From JBCDCY01 sp039180875 (GTDB lineage: Bacteria; Pseudomonadota; Alphaproteobacteria; Rhodobacterales; Rhodobacteraceae): a stretch of 64,000 nt of DNA. The position numbers were made by a program, and so were the translations under genes. Below the pieces are notes generated by a model. That model searched no databases. It had not been told where the DNA came from and saw only the letters and a list, made by a program, of their open reading frames with translations. Below, piece by piece: positions 25,045 to 32,648 of this stretch (the stretch's first letter is position 1; each line of letters starts with the position of its first letter). Where the stretch lies: the NCBI GenBank assembly GCA_039180875.1, contig JBCDCY010000015.1, positions 1-64,000 on the forward strand, written 5' to 3'.

Positions 25045-26453
25045 GCCACCTCCCGCCCGGCAAGGAACGGGCGAACGTCGGCGAGCGCGCCGGTGACGGC
25101 GGCCGCGGCGACCATGGCCGGCGACATCAGATGGGTGCGCGCGCCCCGACCCTGGCGGCCGCGGAAGTTGCGGTTGGTGGTCGATGCGCAGCGTTGGCCC
25201 GGCAGCACCAGATCGCCGTTCATGCCGACGCACATCGAACAGCCCGAGGCGACCCATTCCAGCCCGGCCTCGGTGAAGATGCGATCGAGCCCCTCCTCCT
25301 CCGCCTGGGCCTTCACCATGGCGGAGCCGGGGGAGACCAGACCCGGCACCCGGGCGCGCCGCCCGGCGAGGACGGCGGCCGCCATGCGCAGATCCTCGAT
25401 CCGGGCGTTGGTGCACGAGCCGATGAAGACCTGGTCGATCGGTGTGCCTTCGAGCGGCCGGCCCGGCGTCAGGCCCATATAATCGAGCGCGGCGCGGACC
25501 CGGTCCGCCTTCTCCGGCCCCACACGGGTGGGATCGGGGACGCTGGCGGTGACCGGTGCCGCCTCCTCCGGCGAGGTGCCCCAGGTGACGATGGGCGCGA
25601 TCTCCGTCGCGTCGATCGTCACCTCCCGATCGAACGCCGCATCGGGATCGGAGGCGAGACCGCGCCAGGCGGCGACAGCCTGGTCCATTGCCGCGCCTTT
25701 CGGCGCGAATGGGCGCCCGGCGAGGTACTGAAATGTCGTCTCGTCCGGCGCCACCAGGCCGAAGCGGCCGCCGCCCTCGATCGTGAGATTGCAGAGGGTG
25801 AGCCGCCCTTCCATCGACAGCCCATCGACGACGGGCCCGGCATATTCCACCGCATGGCCCCGCGCCCCGTCGGCGCCGAGCTTGGCGATCCAGCCGAGCG
25901 CCACGTCCTTTGCCCCGACGCCCGGGCCGAGGCGCCCGTCCACCCGGATGCGCATGGTCTTCGGCCGCTGCTGCCAGATAGCCTGGGTGGCGAGCACATG
26001 GGCCACCTCGGTCGCGCCAATGCCGAAGGCGATGGAGCCGAAGGCGCCGTGGGTCGAGGTGTGGCTGTCGCCGCAGGTAATGACGAGGCCCGGCAGGGTG
26101 ATCCCCTGCTCTGGCCCGATCACGTGCACGATGCCCTGGCGCGGGTCGGTGAGGTCGAAGCAGGTGATGCCGTGCTGCGCGGTATTCTCGATCAGGGTCT
26201 CGATCATGCGCCGCACGTCGGGATCGGCGATCGCCACCCGGTCCCTTGTCGGCGCGTAGTGATCGGCGACGCCGAAGGTGAGCTCCGGCCGCATCACCGA
26301 TAGCCCGCGTCCGGCGAGTTTGCGGAAGGCGTGGTGCGAGCCTTCGTGCACCAGATGCCGGTCGACCCAGAGGAGCGCTGCGCCGTCCTCCCGCGTATGG
26401 ATGGCGTGCGCCTGCCAGAGGCGCTCGAACAGGGTGCGGGGCGGGCTGGTCAC
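25041..26453 (-). CDS. LeuC-like large subunit of an aconitase-family hydro-lyase
   Basis: The 470-aa large subunit has the [4Fe-4S] ligands: one Cys in FIGSCTNARIEDLR (about 345-358) and two in SGCSMCVGMNGD (about 405-416). VITCGDSHTSTHGAFG (about 125-140) is the aconitase-family histidine/aspartate segment. Canonical LeuC reads GCSMCLAMN at the last site; GCSMCVGMN is common in paralogues. The start is a GTG overlapping the GntR gene stop. With the LeuD-like partner it should add or remove water across a C=C bond of a dicarboxylate. Its position in a catabolic operon suggests a substrate other than isopropylmalate. Confidence 0.9.
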   Translation of the reverse strand: MTSPPRTLFERLWQAHAIHTREDGAALLWVDRHLVHEGSHHAFRKLAGRGLSVMRPELTFGVADHYAPTRDRVAIADPDVRRMIETLIENTAQHGITCFDLTDPRQGIVHVIGPEQGITLPGLVITCGDSHTSTHGAFGSIAFGIGATEVAHVLATQAIWQQRPKTMRIRVDGRLGPGVGAKDVALGWIAKLGADGARGHAVEYAGPVVDGLSMEGRLTLCNLTIEGGGRFGLVAPDETTFQYLAGRPFAPKGAAMDQAVAAWRGLASDPDAAFDREVTIDATEIAPIVTWGTSPEEAAPVTASVPDPTRVGPEKADRVRAALDYMGLTPGRPLEGTPIDQVFIGSCTNARIEDLRMAAAVLAGRRARVPGLVSPGSAMVKAQAEEEGLDRIFTEAGLEWVASGCSMCVGMNGDLVLPGQRCASTTNRNFRGRQGRGARTHLMSPAMVAAAAVTGALADVRPFLAGREVA

Positions 26454-27244
26454 GGCCGCTCCTCCGCCGCTTGGGCGGTCATCACCGGCTCCCAATGGCG
26501 GGTCTCGTCGCCGCCGACCCGGGCGAGCTGCATCTCCAGTCGGAACATATCGGGGCGGTATAGGGCGGAGAGATGCTCGACACCACGCCCCTCCGCATCG
26601 CGCACCACCCGGGTGAGGGAGAGCAGCGCCGAGCCCACCGAGACGCCGAGCGCCGCCGCCACGTCGGGCGAGGCGAGGATCGCCGTCACGGTTTGGGAGG
26701 CATTGTCGACCATCACGCCGCCCCTCTCCAGCAATCTGAACAGCGGCGTCGTGGCGAGATCGGCCTCGGAATAGTTGAGCGCAATCGCCTCCGGCACATG
26801 GGTCGTGAGGTGGGAAAACGGCCGCCCGTCCAGCATCCGGACCCGGACGGCGGTCTGCACCTTCTCCTCCGCCGCCAGGCCGAGCGCACTCGCCACCGTT
26901 GTCGGCGCTGGACCGTAGGAGAACGAGAGCAGCCGCGCCGTCGTGTCCCGCCCCATCTGCACGATCTGCGGGATCAGCGTCGCCATGTCCGCCGCAATCG
27001 CCGCGGGCCGGGCGGCGGCGGTGACGACGGAGCCCGCGCCCGCCCGCTTTTCGATCAGACCGTCGGCCGCCAGGCTCTCCAACGCCCGGCGCACCGTGAC
27101 GCGAGAGACGCCGTGCATCTCCGCCAAGCGCTGCTCGCCCGGCAGAGGCGCGCCGGAGGCGAAGCGCCCGCCGGTGATATCGTCCCGCAACAGCAGGTAG
27201 ACGCGCCGCGCCTTGCCGCCCTCCGGCAGGATCCCCGTGGCCAT
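26450..27244 (-). CDS. GntR family (HutC subfamily) transcriptional regulator
   Basis: The 264-aa regulator has an N-terminal winged helix (about 10-80), with LPGEQRLAEMHGVSRVTVRRALESLAADG cut at its core by the usual S-R-x-T-V-R-x-A-L motif, and a C-terminal UTRA ligand domain (about 100-250) as in HutC. The ATG at 27244 is preferred; an upstream TTG at 27304 is possible. It is the first gene of the leftward operon and lies 168 bases from the divergent hyuB, so it most likely controls both directions in response to the pathway substrate or an intermediate. Confidence 0.88.
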   Translation of the reverse strand: MATGILPEGGKARRVYLLLRDDITGGRFASGAPLPGEQRLAEMHGVSRVTVRRALESLAADGLIEKRAGAGSVVTAAARPAAIAADMATLIPQIVQMGRDTTARLLSFSYGPAPTTVASALGLAAEEKVQTAVRVRMLDGRPFSHLTTHVPEAIALNYSEADLATTPLFRLLERGGVMVDNASQTVTAILASPDVAAALGVSVGSALLSLTRVVRDAEGRGVEHLSALYRPDMFRLEMQLARVGGDETRHWEPVMTAQAAEERP

Positions 27245-27412
27245 CTCGCCCAAATGCCGCCCTCCTCCGCCTTGGGAGCCTAAGATCGTTTTTTTGCTAT
27301 GCAAGATCTTTCTCAGGAAATACCATCAAACCGTGCTGATCCTACGGACTAAATCTGTCTTACAAAATGTACATGTGTGCGGGGCGCATCGCCCGGCTGG
27401 AGACGTAGCGCC
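27245..27412. promoter_or_regulatory. Divergent control region between GntR gene and hyuB
   Basis: This is the only long gap in the catabolic locus and is clearly A/T-richer than both flanks, so it should hold both promoters. It contains a T-run at 27289-27295, two copies of aagatc, and an 8-bp palindrome atgtacat at 27367-27374 next to ttacaaaat. The palindrome is a candidate operator for the GntR protein, but the match to the HutC consensus is weak. Confidence 0.5.
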
Positions 27413-29107
27413 GTGAGCCAGGACATCGACCCGATCACCCTCGCCGTCCTCGCCGGGCGGCTCGAGCAGATCGCGGACGAGATGGACGCGACGCTGTTCC
27501 GCGCCGCCTTCAACCCGATCATCGCTGAGGCCCATGACGCGAGCCACGGCCTCTACCATCCGACGACCGGCGACACGCTCATCCAGGGCAAGAGCGGTCT
27601 GCCGATCTTCGTCGGCGTGATGGCCTTCGCCGTGCAGGCGGTGATCGCCAAGGCGGCGGAGGCCAGCGATCAAGCGGACGGCGACATCTGGATCTTCAAC
27701 GACGCCCATCTCGGCGGCACCCACCTTTCCGACATGCGGCTGGTGCGGCCGTACTATTGGCGGGGGGAGCTCTTCTGTTACCTCGCCTCCGTCGGGCACT
27801 GGCATGACGTCGGCGGCGCCGTGCCCGGGAACTACAACCCGGCGGCGACGGATGCCTTTCAGGAGGCGTTCGTGCTGCCCCCCGTGCGCCTCGCCCGCCG
27901 GGGAGAGACGCAGCAGGACATCGTCGACATCGTGCTCCGCAACACGCGCCTGCCGCAATCGGCGATGGGGGACCTGAACGGCCAGCTCGGCGCCCTCGAC
28001 CTCGGCGTCCGGCGGATGGACGAGGTGTTGGGGGAGTACGGTGCCGACACCGTCAGCGCCGTCCTCGCCGCTCTCGCCGACCGGGCCGAGACCCTGATGC
28101 GGGCAGAGCTCGCGACGCTGCCAGATGGGCGGTGGGAGGCGGAGGACTTCCTCGACAACGACGGCATCAGCCCCGAGCCCCTGCCGATCCGTGTGGCTTT
28201 GGAGATCCGGGACGGCGCCATGGCGCTCGACTTCGCTGGCAGCGCCCCGGTGACTGCGGGGCCGGTCAACATCGCCCGGCCGACAGCGATCGCGACCGCT
28301 TATGTGGCGATCAAGCACCTCTTCCCCGATCTGCCGGCCAATGCCGGCGTCCTCCGCCCCGTCGACATCCGCATTCCGGAGGGAACGCTCTTGTCGGCGG
28401 AGTTCCCGGCCCCGGTCGGCGGCTATACCGAGACGATCCTCAGGATGATCGACGTCATCTTTTCCGCCATGGCCCAGGCGGCGCCGGAGCGGGCGGTGGC
28501 CAACGCCTACGGCACGATCAACGCCCTCTCCATCGCCGGGCGGCGGGCGAACGGCGCGCCGTGGGTGATGTTCAGCTTCTACGGCGGCGGCCATGGCGGC
28601 ACGCCGGAGGGCGACGGCCTCAACCACGGCAACGCGCCGATCTCCACCGCCACGATCCCGCCGCTGGAGATCCTCGAGGCCGCCTATCCGGTGATGTTCC
28701 GCCAATGGGCGCTTCGCCCCGACAGCGCCGGGGCGGGTCGGCACCGCGGCGGCCTCGGCGCCGTCTACGAGATCGAGGTGCTGGAGGAGGAGGCCCAGGC
28801 GTTCCTGTTCGGCGAGCGGGGCCTTTATCCCCCGGCGGGCGTCGCCGGGGGCGATACAGCCGCTTGCAACCGCTTCGCCTTTGAACAGGCGGAGGGCTGG
28901 GAGACGCCGCCGCTTACCTCGAAAATGCTCGGCATGAAGCTCCACCGCGGCCAGGCGGTGCGGCTGGAGACCCCCGGCGGGGGCGGCTACGGCGCCGCGG
29001 CCGAACGGACGCCGCGAGAGGTCGCCCGGGACGTCGCCCTCGGCTATCTGAGCGCGGAGGCGGCAACAGAAGCCTACGGTGCGGCCTGGAAGGACGCGGT
29101 GGAATGA
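27413..29107 (+). CDS. Hydantoinase B / oxoprolinase family subunit (HyuB)
   Basis: The 564-aa protein is a HyuB-family subunit. It begins DPITLAVLAGRLEQIADEMDATLFRAAFNP, the usual N terminus, and contains the metal-site-like NDAHLGGTHLSDMRLV (about 100-115), PGNYNP and LRMIDVIFSAMAQA segments of the family. With HyuA it forms an ATP-dependent amidohydrolase or carboxylase; known members open N-methylhydantoin, 5-oxoproline or caprolactam, or carboxylate acetophenone. The GTG start follows ctggag; a GTG 36 bases upstream is less likely. It is first in a five-gene operon and overlaps hyuA by 4 bases. Confidence 0.9.
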   Translation: MSQDIDPITLAVLAGRLEQIADEMDATLFRAAFNPIIAEAHDASHGLYHPTTGDTLIQGKSGLPIFVGVMAFAVQAVIAKAAEASDQADGDIWIFNDAHLGGTHLSDMRLVRPYYWRGELFCYLASVGHWHDVGGAVPGNYNPAATDAFQEAFVLPPVRLARRGETQQDIVDIVLRNTRLPQSAMGDLNGQLGALDLGVRRMDEVLGEYGADTVSAVLAALADRAETLMRAELATLPDGRWEAEDFLDNDGISPEPLPIRVALEIRDGAMALDFAGSAPVTAGPVNIARPTAIATAYVAIKHLFPDLPANAGVLRPVDIRIPEGTLLSAEFPAPVGGYTETILRMIDVIFSAMAQAAPERAVANAYGTINALSIAGRRANGAPWVMFSFYGGGHGGTPEGDGLNHGNAPISTATIPPLEILEAAYPVMFRQWALRPDSAGAGRHRGGLGAVYEIEVLEEEAQAFLFGERGLYPPAGVAGGDTAACNRFAFEQAEGWETPPLTSKMLGMKLHRGQAVRLETPGGGGYGAAAERTPREVARDVALGYLSAEAATEAYGAAWKDAVE

Positions 29108-31173
29108 GCCGAAAGGTCGTGGGCATCGACGTCGGCGGCACCTTCACCGACGTCTTCATCCTGGATGAGGCGACGGGCCGGACCGAGGTCGCCAAGGTGC
29201 CGACCACCCGGCCCGACCAATCCGCCGGCTTCCTCGCGGGCATCGCCGCGCGGGTGGACGACCTCTCCGACCTCGCCGTGGTGGTGCACGGCACGACGGC
29301 CGGCACCAATGCGCTATTGGAGCGGAAGGGCGCCCGGATCGGTGTCATCACCACGGCCGGTCTGCGCGACGTGCTGGAGATGCGCCGCCGCGACCGGCCG
29401 CGGACCTGGGGGCTGCGCGGCAACTTCGCGCCCATCGCGCGGCGCGACCTGCGCCTCGAGGTGCCGGAGCGGACGCTCGCCGACGGCAGCATCCGCACAC
29501 CAGTTGACCTCGACGCTGTCCGCGCCGCCGCCGAACAGCTGCGGGCGGCCGGTTGCGAGGCGGTCGCCATCCTCTTCGCCAACGCCTACGCCAATGGCGA
29601 GAACGAGCGTCGGTCGGCGGAGGCCGTGCGCGCCCTCTGGCCCAACGCCCACGTCGCCGCCTCCTCCGAGATCCTGCCCGAGATCCGGGAGTTCGAGCGC
29701 TTCTCCACCACCGCACTCAACGCCTACCTGCAGCCCGAGGTCGCCGGCTATCTCGCGCGGCTGGAGGAGGCGCTGAGCACCGGCGGCTTCACCGGCGAGT
29801 TCCTGATTGTGCAATCCAATGGCGGGGTGATGAGCGTTGAGAGCGCACGGCGCCTGCCCGTCCGCACCGCCCTCTCCGGCCCCGCCGCCGGGGTGATCGC
29901 CGCGGGCCATATCGCAGCGAGCGCCGGCTTTCCCAACGTGGTCACCGGCGATATGGGCGGCACCAGCTTCGACGTCGCGCTGATCGCCGACGGCAAGAGC
30001 GTGCTGAGCCCCGAGACCAGCATCGACTTCGGCCTGGTCGTCCGCACCCCGATGATCGAGATCGCGACGATCGGCGCGGGCGGCGGCTCCATCGCTTGGG
30101 TCGACAAGGGCGGGCTGCTCAACATCGGGCCGGAAAGCGCCGGCTCCAACCCCGGGCCCGCCGCCTATGGCCGCGGCAATACCCGGCCGACGGTGACCGA
30201 CGCCAACGTCACCCTCGGCCGGATCGACGCAAACCGCCCAATCGGCGACGGCCTCGACCGGCTGGACCTGGAGGCGGCCCGCGCGGCCATCGACGCGGAG
30301 GTGGGCGCGCCCCTCGGCCTCACGACCGAAGCGGCGGCCGAGGCCATTCTCGCCGTCGCCAACGCCCGCATGGCCGGCGCCATCCGCCTGGTCTCCATCG
30401 AGCGGGGCTTCGATCCCAAGGCCTTCGCCTTCATGCCCTTCGGCGGCGGGGGGGCGCTGCACGCCGGCGCCATGCTGCGGGGTGTCGGCCTCGCCCGGGC
30501 GCTGGTGCCGCGCTATCCCGGTGTCACCTCGGCCCTGGGATGCGTGATCGCCGATATGCGCCACGATTTCGTGCAGACGGTGAACGCAGCGGTCGATGCG
30601 GTGGAGGGCGCGGCGCTCGCCGACCTCATTCAGGGCCACCGGGCGGCGGGGATGGCGTTGCTCGACGCCGCACGCTCCTCCTTCGCGCGGCGAGATCTGC
30701 TGGTGGAGCTCGACATGGCCTATCTCGGCCAGACCCACACGGTCGCGGTGCCGATCACCATCGAGGTGGGGGACGAAGCGGTCGCCCCGCCGACGCAGGA
30801 GGCGATCGAAGCGGCCTTCGACCGAACCTATCGGCAAACCTACGGCCGGCTGCTGCCCGGCGGCACGCGGCGGATCATCAACCTGCGCACCGCCGTCATC
30901 GGGCGCCGGCCGAAATTCGACCTTCGCACCCTTGGGCCGGCGGAGGGGGGCAGCGTCGACCAGGCGCTCCGCGGTCACCGCCAGGTGCACTTCGACGATG
31001 CCTGGCAGGAGACGGCGATCTACGACCGTCTGGCCCTGCCGGTCGGCGCCGTGATCCCAGGCCCGGCGATCCTGGAGCAGCCTGATGCGACGATCCTGAT
31101 CGAGCCCGGTCTCGCCGGCACCGTCGACGATTTCGGCAACGTGGTGATCGCGGCGGTGGAGGAGGCAGCATGA
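29104..31173 (+). CDS. Hydantoinase A / oxoprolinase family subunit (HyuA)
   Basis: The 689-aa HyuA-family subunit has the ATP-binding fold of the ASKHA type: GIDVGGTFTDVFI at residues 5-17, VVHGTTAGTNALLERKGA (about 60-77), the second phosphate loop TGDMGGTSFDVALI (about 280) and the FMPFGGGGALHA segment (about 440). It should phosphorylate the ring carbonyl so the amide can be hydrolysed by the HyuA/HyuB complex. It overlaps hyuB and the isochorismatase-like gene by 4 bases on each side. The ring substrate cannot be read from the sequence; hydantoins, lactams and cyclic imides are all possible. Confidence 0.92.
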   Translation: MSRKVVGIDVGGTFTDVFILDEATGRTEVAKVPTTRPDQSAGFLAGIAARVDDLSDLAVVVHGTTAGTNALLERKGARIGVITTAGLRDVLEMRRRDRPRTWGLRGNFAPIARRDLRLEVPERTLADGSIRTPVDLDAVRAAAEQLRAAGCEAVAILFANAYANGENERRSAEAVRALWPNAHVAASSEILPEIREFERFSTTALNAYLQPEVAGYLARLEEALSTGGFTGEFLIVQSNGGVMSVESARRLPVRTALSGPAAGVIAAGHIAASAGFPNVVTGDMGGTSFDVALIADGKSVLSPETSIDFGLVVRTPMIEIATIGAGGGSIAWVDKGGLLNIGPESAGSNPGPAAYGRGNTRPTVTDANVTLGRIDANRPIGDGLDRLDLEAARAAIDAEVGAPLGLTTEAAAEAILAVANARMAGAIRLVSIERGFDPKAFAFMPFGGGGALHAGAMLRGVGLARALVPRYPGVTSALGCVIADMRHDFVQTVNAAVDAVEGAALADLIQGHRAAGMALLDAARSSFARRDLLVELDMAYLGQTHTVAVPITIEVGDEAVAPPTQEAIEAAFDRTYRQTYGRLLPGGTRRIINLRTAVIGRRPKFDLRTLGPAEGGSVDQALRGHRQVHFDDAWQETAIYDRLALPVGAVIPGPAILEQPDATILIEPGLAGTVDDFGNVVIAAVEEAA

Positions 31174-31784
31174 GCGACAGCATCGACCCCACTCGAACCG
31201 CGCTGCTGACCATCGACCTGCAGAACGACTTCCTGCACCCCGACGGCGCCTATGGCCGGGCCGGTCAGACGGCGGAGGCGATCACCGCCCTGCCGGCGCG
31301 GATCCGACCCCTGGTCGACGCCCTCCGCGGCCGGGGCGGGACCTATATCTCGGCCCAGTTTACCCTGGTGCCCCGCCCCGACGGCATGCCGCTGATCTCG
31401 CCGCACCTGAAGGCCCTCCGCCCCTTCCTCGGCCCCGGCGACTTCGCGCCAGGCAGCTTCGGCCATGGGCTGGTCGAGGCTCTTGCGCCCGCAGATTTCA
31501 CCATCGAAAAAGTTGCGTATTCAGCATTTTACCAGACGCAGCTCGAGTACGTTATGAAAGCAGTCGGCATTGAAAGCCTGATCGTCGGCGGCATCGTCAG
31601 CAACGGGGGAGTGGCCAGCACCCTCCGCGACGCCCATCTCCGCGACATCTCCACGGTGATGCTGAGCGACGGCTGCGCGGCGTTTCGGGCGGAGGTGCAC
31701 GACGCCACCCTCCTCTCCCTCTCCAGCGTCACCCGGCAGATGACCTGCGCCGAGGCCCTGGCGATGATCGAGGCGGCGCCATGA
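31170..31784 (+). CDS. Isochorismatase-fold hydrolase lacking the catalytic cysteine
   Basis: The 204-aa protein has the isochorismatase-like fold with Asp16 (IDLQNDF) and Lys114 (TIEKVAYSAF) of the catalytic triad. The third member, normally Cys in a T-N-x-C-V motif of amidases such as N-carbamoylsarcosine amidohydrolase, is Gly147 here (VSNGGVAST). True isochorismatases such as PhzD also lack this Cys, so it may cleave a bond other than an amide. Residues about 109-139 are encoded by a patch of A/T-rich codons unlike the rest. It overlaps both neighbours by 4 bases in the five-gene operon. Confidence 0.87.
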   Translation: MSDSIDPTRTALLTIDLQNDFLHPDGAYGRAGQTAEAITALPARIRPLVDALRGRGGTYISAQFTLVPRPDGMPLISPHLKALRPFLGPGDFAPGSFGHGLVEALAPADFTIEKVAYSAFYQTQLEYVMKAVGIESLIVGGIVSNGGVASTLRDAHLRDISTVMLSDGCAAFRAEVHDATLLSLSSVTRQMTCAEALAMIEAAP

Positions 31785-32647
31785 GCCTCCGCCAGCGCCT
31801 TGCCGAGGATCGGATCCTGGTCGCCCCCGGGGTCTATGACGGCCTGACGGCCCTGATCGCGGCGGAGGCGGGGTTCGAGGCGCTCTACCTCTCCGGCGCG
31901 GCGGTGGCCTACACCCGCCTCGGCCGACCCGATATCGGCCTCTCCACCATGGGCGAGATGGCGGAAACCATGGCCTTGATCCGCGACCGGGTGGACCGGC
32001 CGGTGATCATCGACGCCGATACGGGCTTCGGCAATGCGCTGAACGCCCAGCGCACCATGCGGGTCTACGAGCGAGCCGGGGCCAACGCGCTGCAGATCGA
32101 GGATCAGGTTTCTCCCAAGCGCTGCGGGCACTTGGCGGATAAAGCGCTGATCTCGGCTGAGGAGATGGTCGGCAAGATCCAGGCCATGGCCGACGCCCGA
32201 CGCTCGGCCGAGACCCTGATCATCGCCCGCACCGACGCCATCGCGGTGGAGGGGATCGCGGCGGCGCTCGATCGGGCGGAGCGCTACGCCGAAGCCGGCG
32301 CCGATGCCCTGTTCGTGGAGGCACCCCGCTCCGGCGACGACCTCGCCCGCATCGCCGCGACCTTCGGCGGGCGCATCCCCCTCCTCGCCAACATGGTCGA
32401 AGGGGGCACGACGCCGATGCGGACCGCCGAGGATCTGCAGCGGGCGGGCTTCTCCATCGTGATCTTCCCCGGCGGCATCGTCCGGGCGCTCGCGTACGCT
32501 GCGCGGGACTACTACGCGAGCCTGGCGGCCGCCGGCTCCAACACCCCATTCGCCGACCGGATGTTCGACTTTGCTGGCCTCAACGACCTGATCGGGACAG
32601 ACGAGATGCTGGCCGCCGGCAAGCGTTACGACGGCTCCAAGACCTGA
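31781..32647 (+). CDS. Isocitrate lyase/PEP mutase family lyase
   Basis: The 288-aa TIM-barrel protein of the ICL/PEPM superfamily has the metal-binding DADTGFG (residues 78-84) and the active-site loop EDQVSPKRCGHL (107-118) with Cys115. That K-R-C-G-H loop marks true C-C lyases such as methylisocitrate lyase and 2,3-dimethylmalate lyase; PEP mutase and oxaloacetate decarboxylases lack it. It should cleave a substituted malate or isocitrate to pyruvate or glyoxylate plus an acid. Together with the LeuC/D-like hydratase it resembles the last two steps of the dimethylmaleate route in nicotinate fermentation. It overlaps the preceding gene by 4 bases. Confidence 0.9.
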   Translation: MSLRQRLAEDRILVAPGVYDGLTALIAAEAGFEALYLSGAAVAYTRLGRPDIGLSTMGEMAETMALIRDRVDRPVIIDADTGFGNALNAQRTMRVYERAGANALQIEDQVSPKRCGHLADKALISAEEMVGKIQAMADARRSAETLIIARTDAIAVEGIAAALDRAERYAEAGADALFVEAPRSGDDLARIAATFGGRIPLLANMVEGGTTPMRTAEDLQRAGFSIVIFPGGIVRALAYAARDYYASLAAAGSNTPFADRMFDFAGLNDLIGTDEMLAAGKRYDGSKT

Positions 32648-32648
32648 G

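Noticed and set aside
24445..26453. Annotation as leucine-pathway leuC and leuD
   Set aside because: The motifs fit, but the GntR, TRAP and HyuAB surroundings point to a catabolic paralogue, so no leu symbols were assigned.
29314..30990. 558-aa open frame opposite HyuA
   Set aside because: His/Gly/Arg-rich antisense reading typical of GC-rich genes; HyuA motifs on the other strand are unambiguous.
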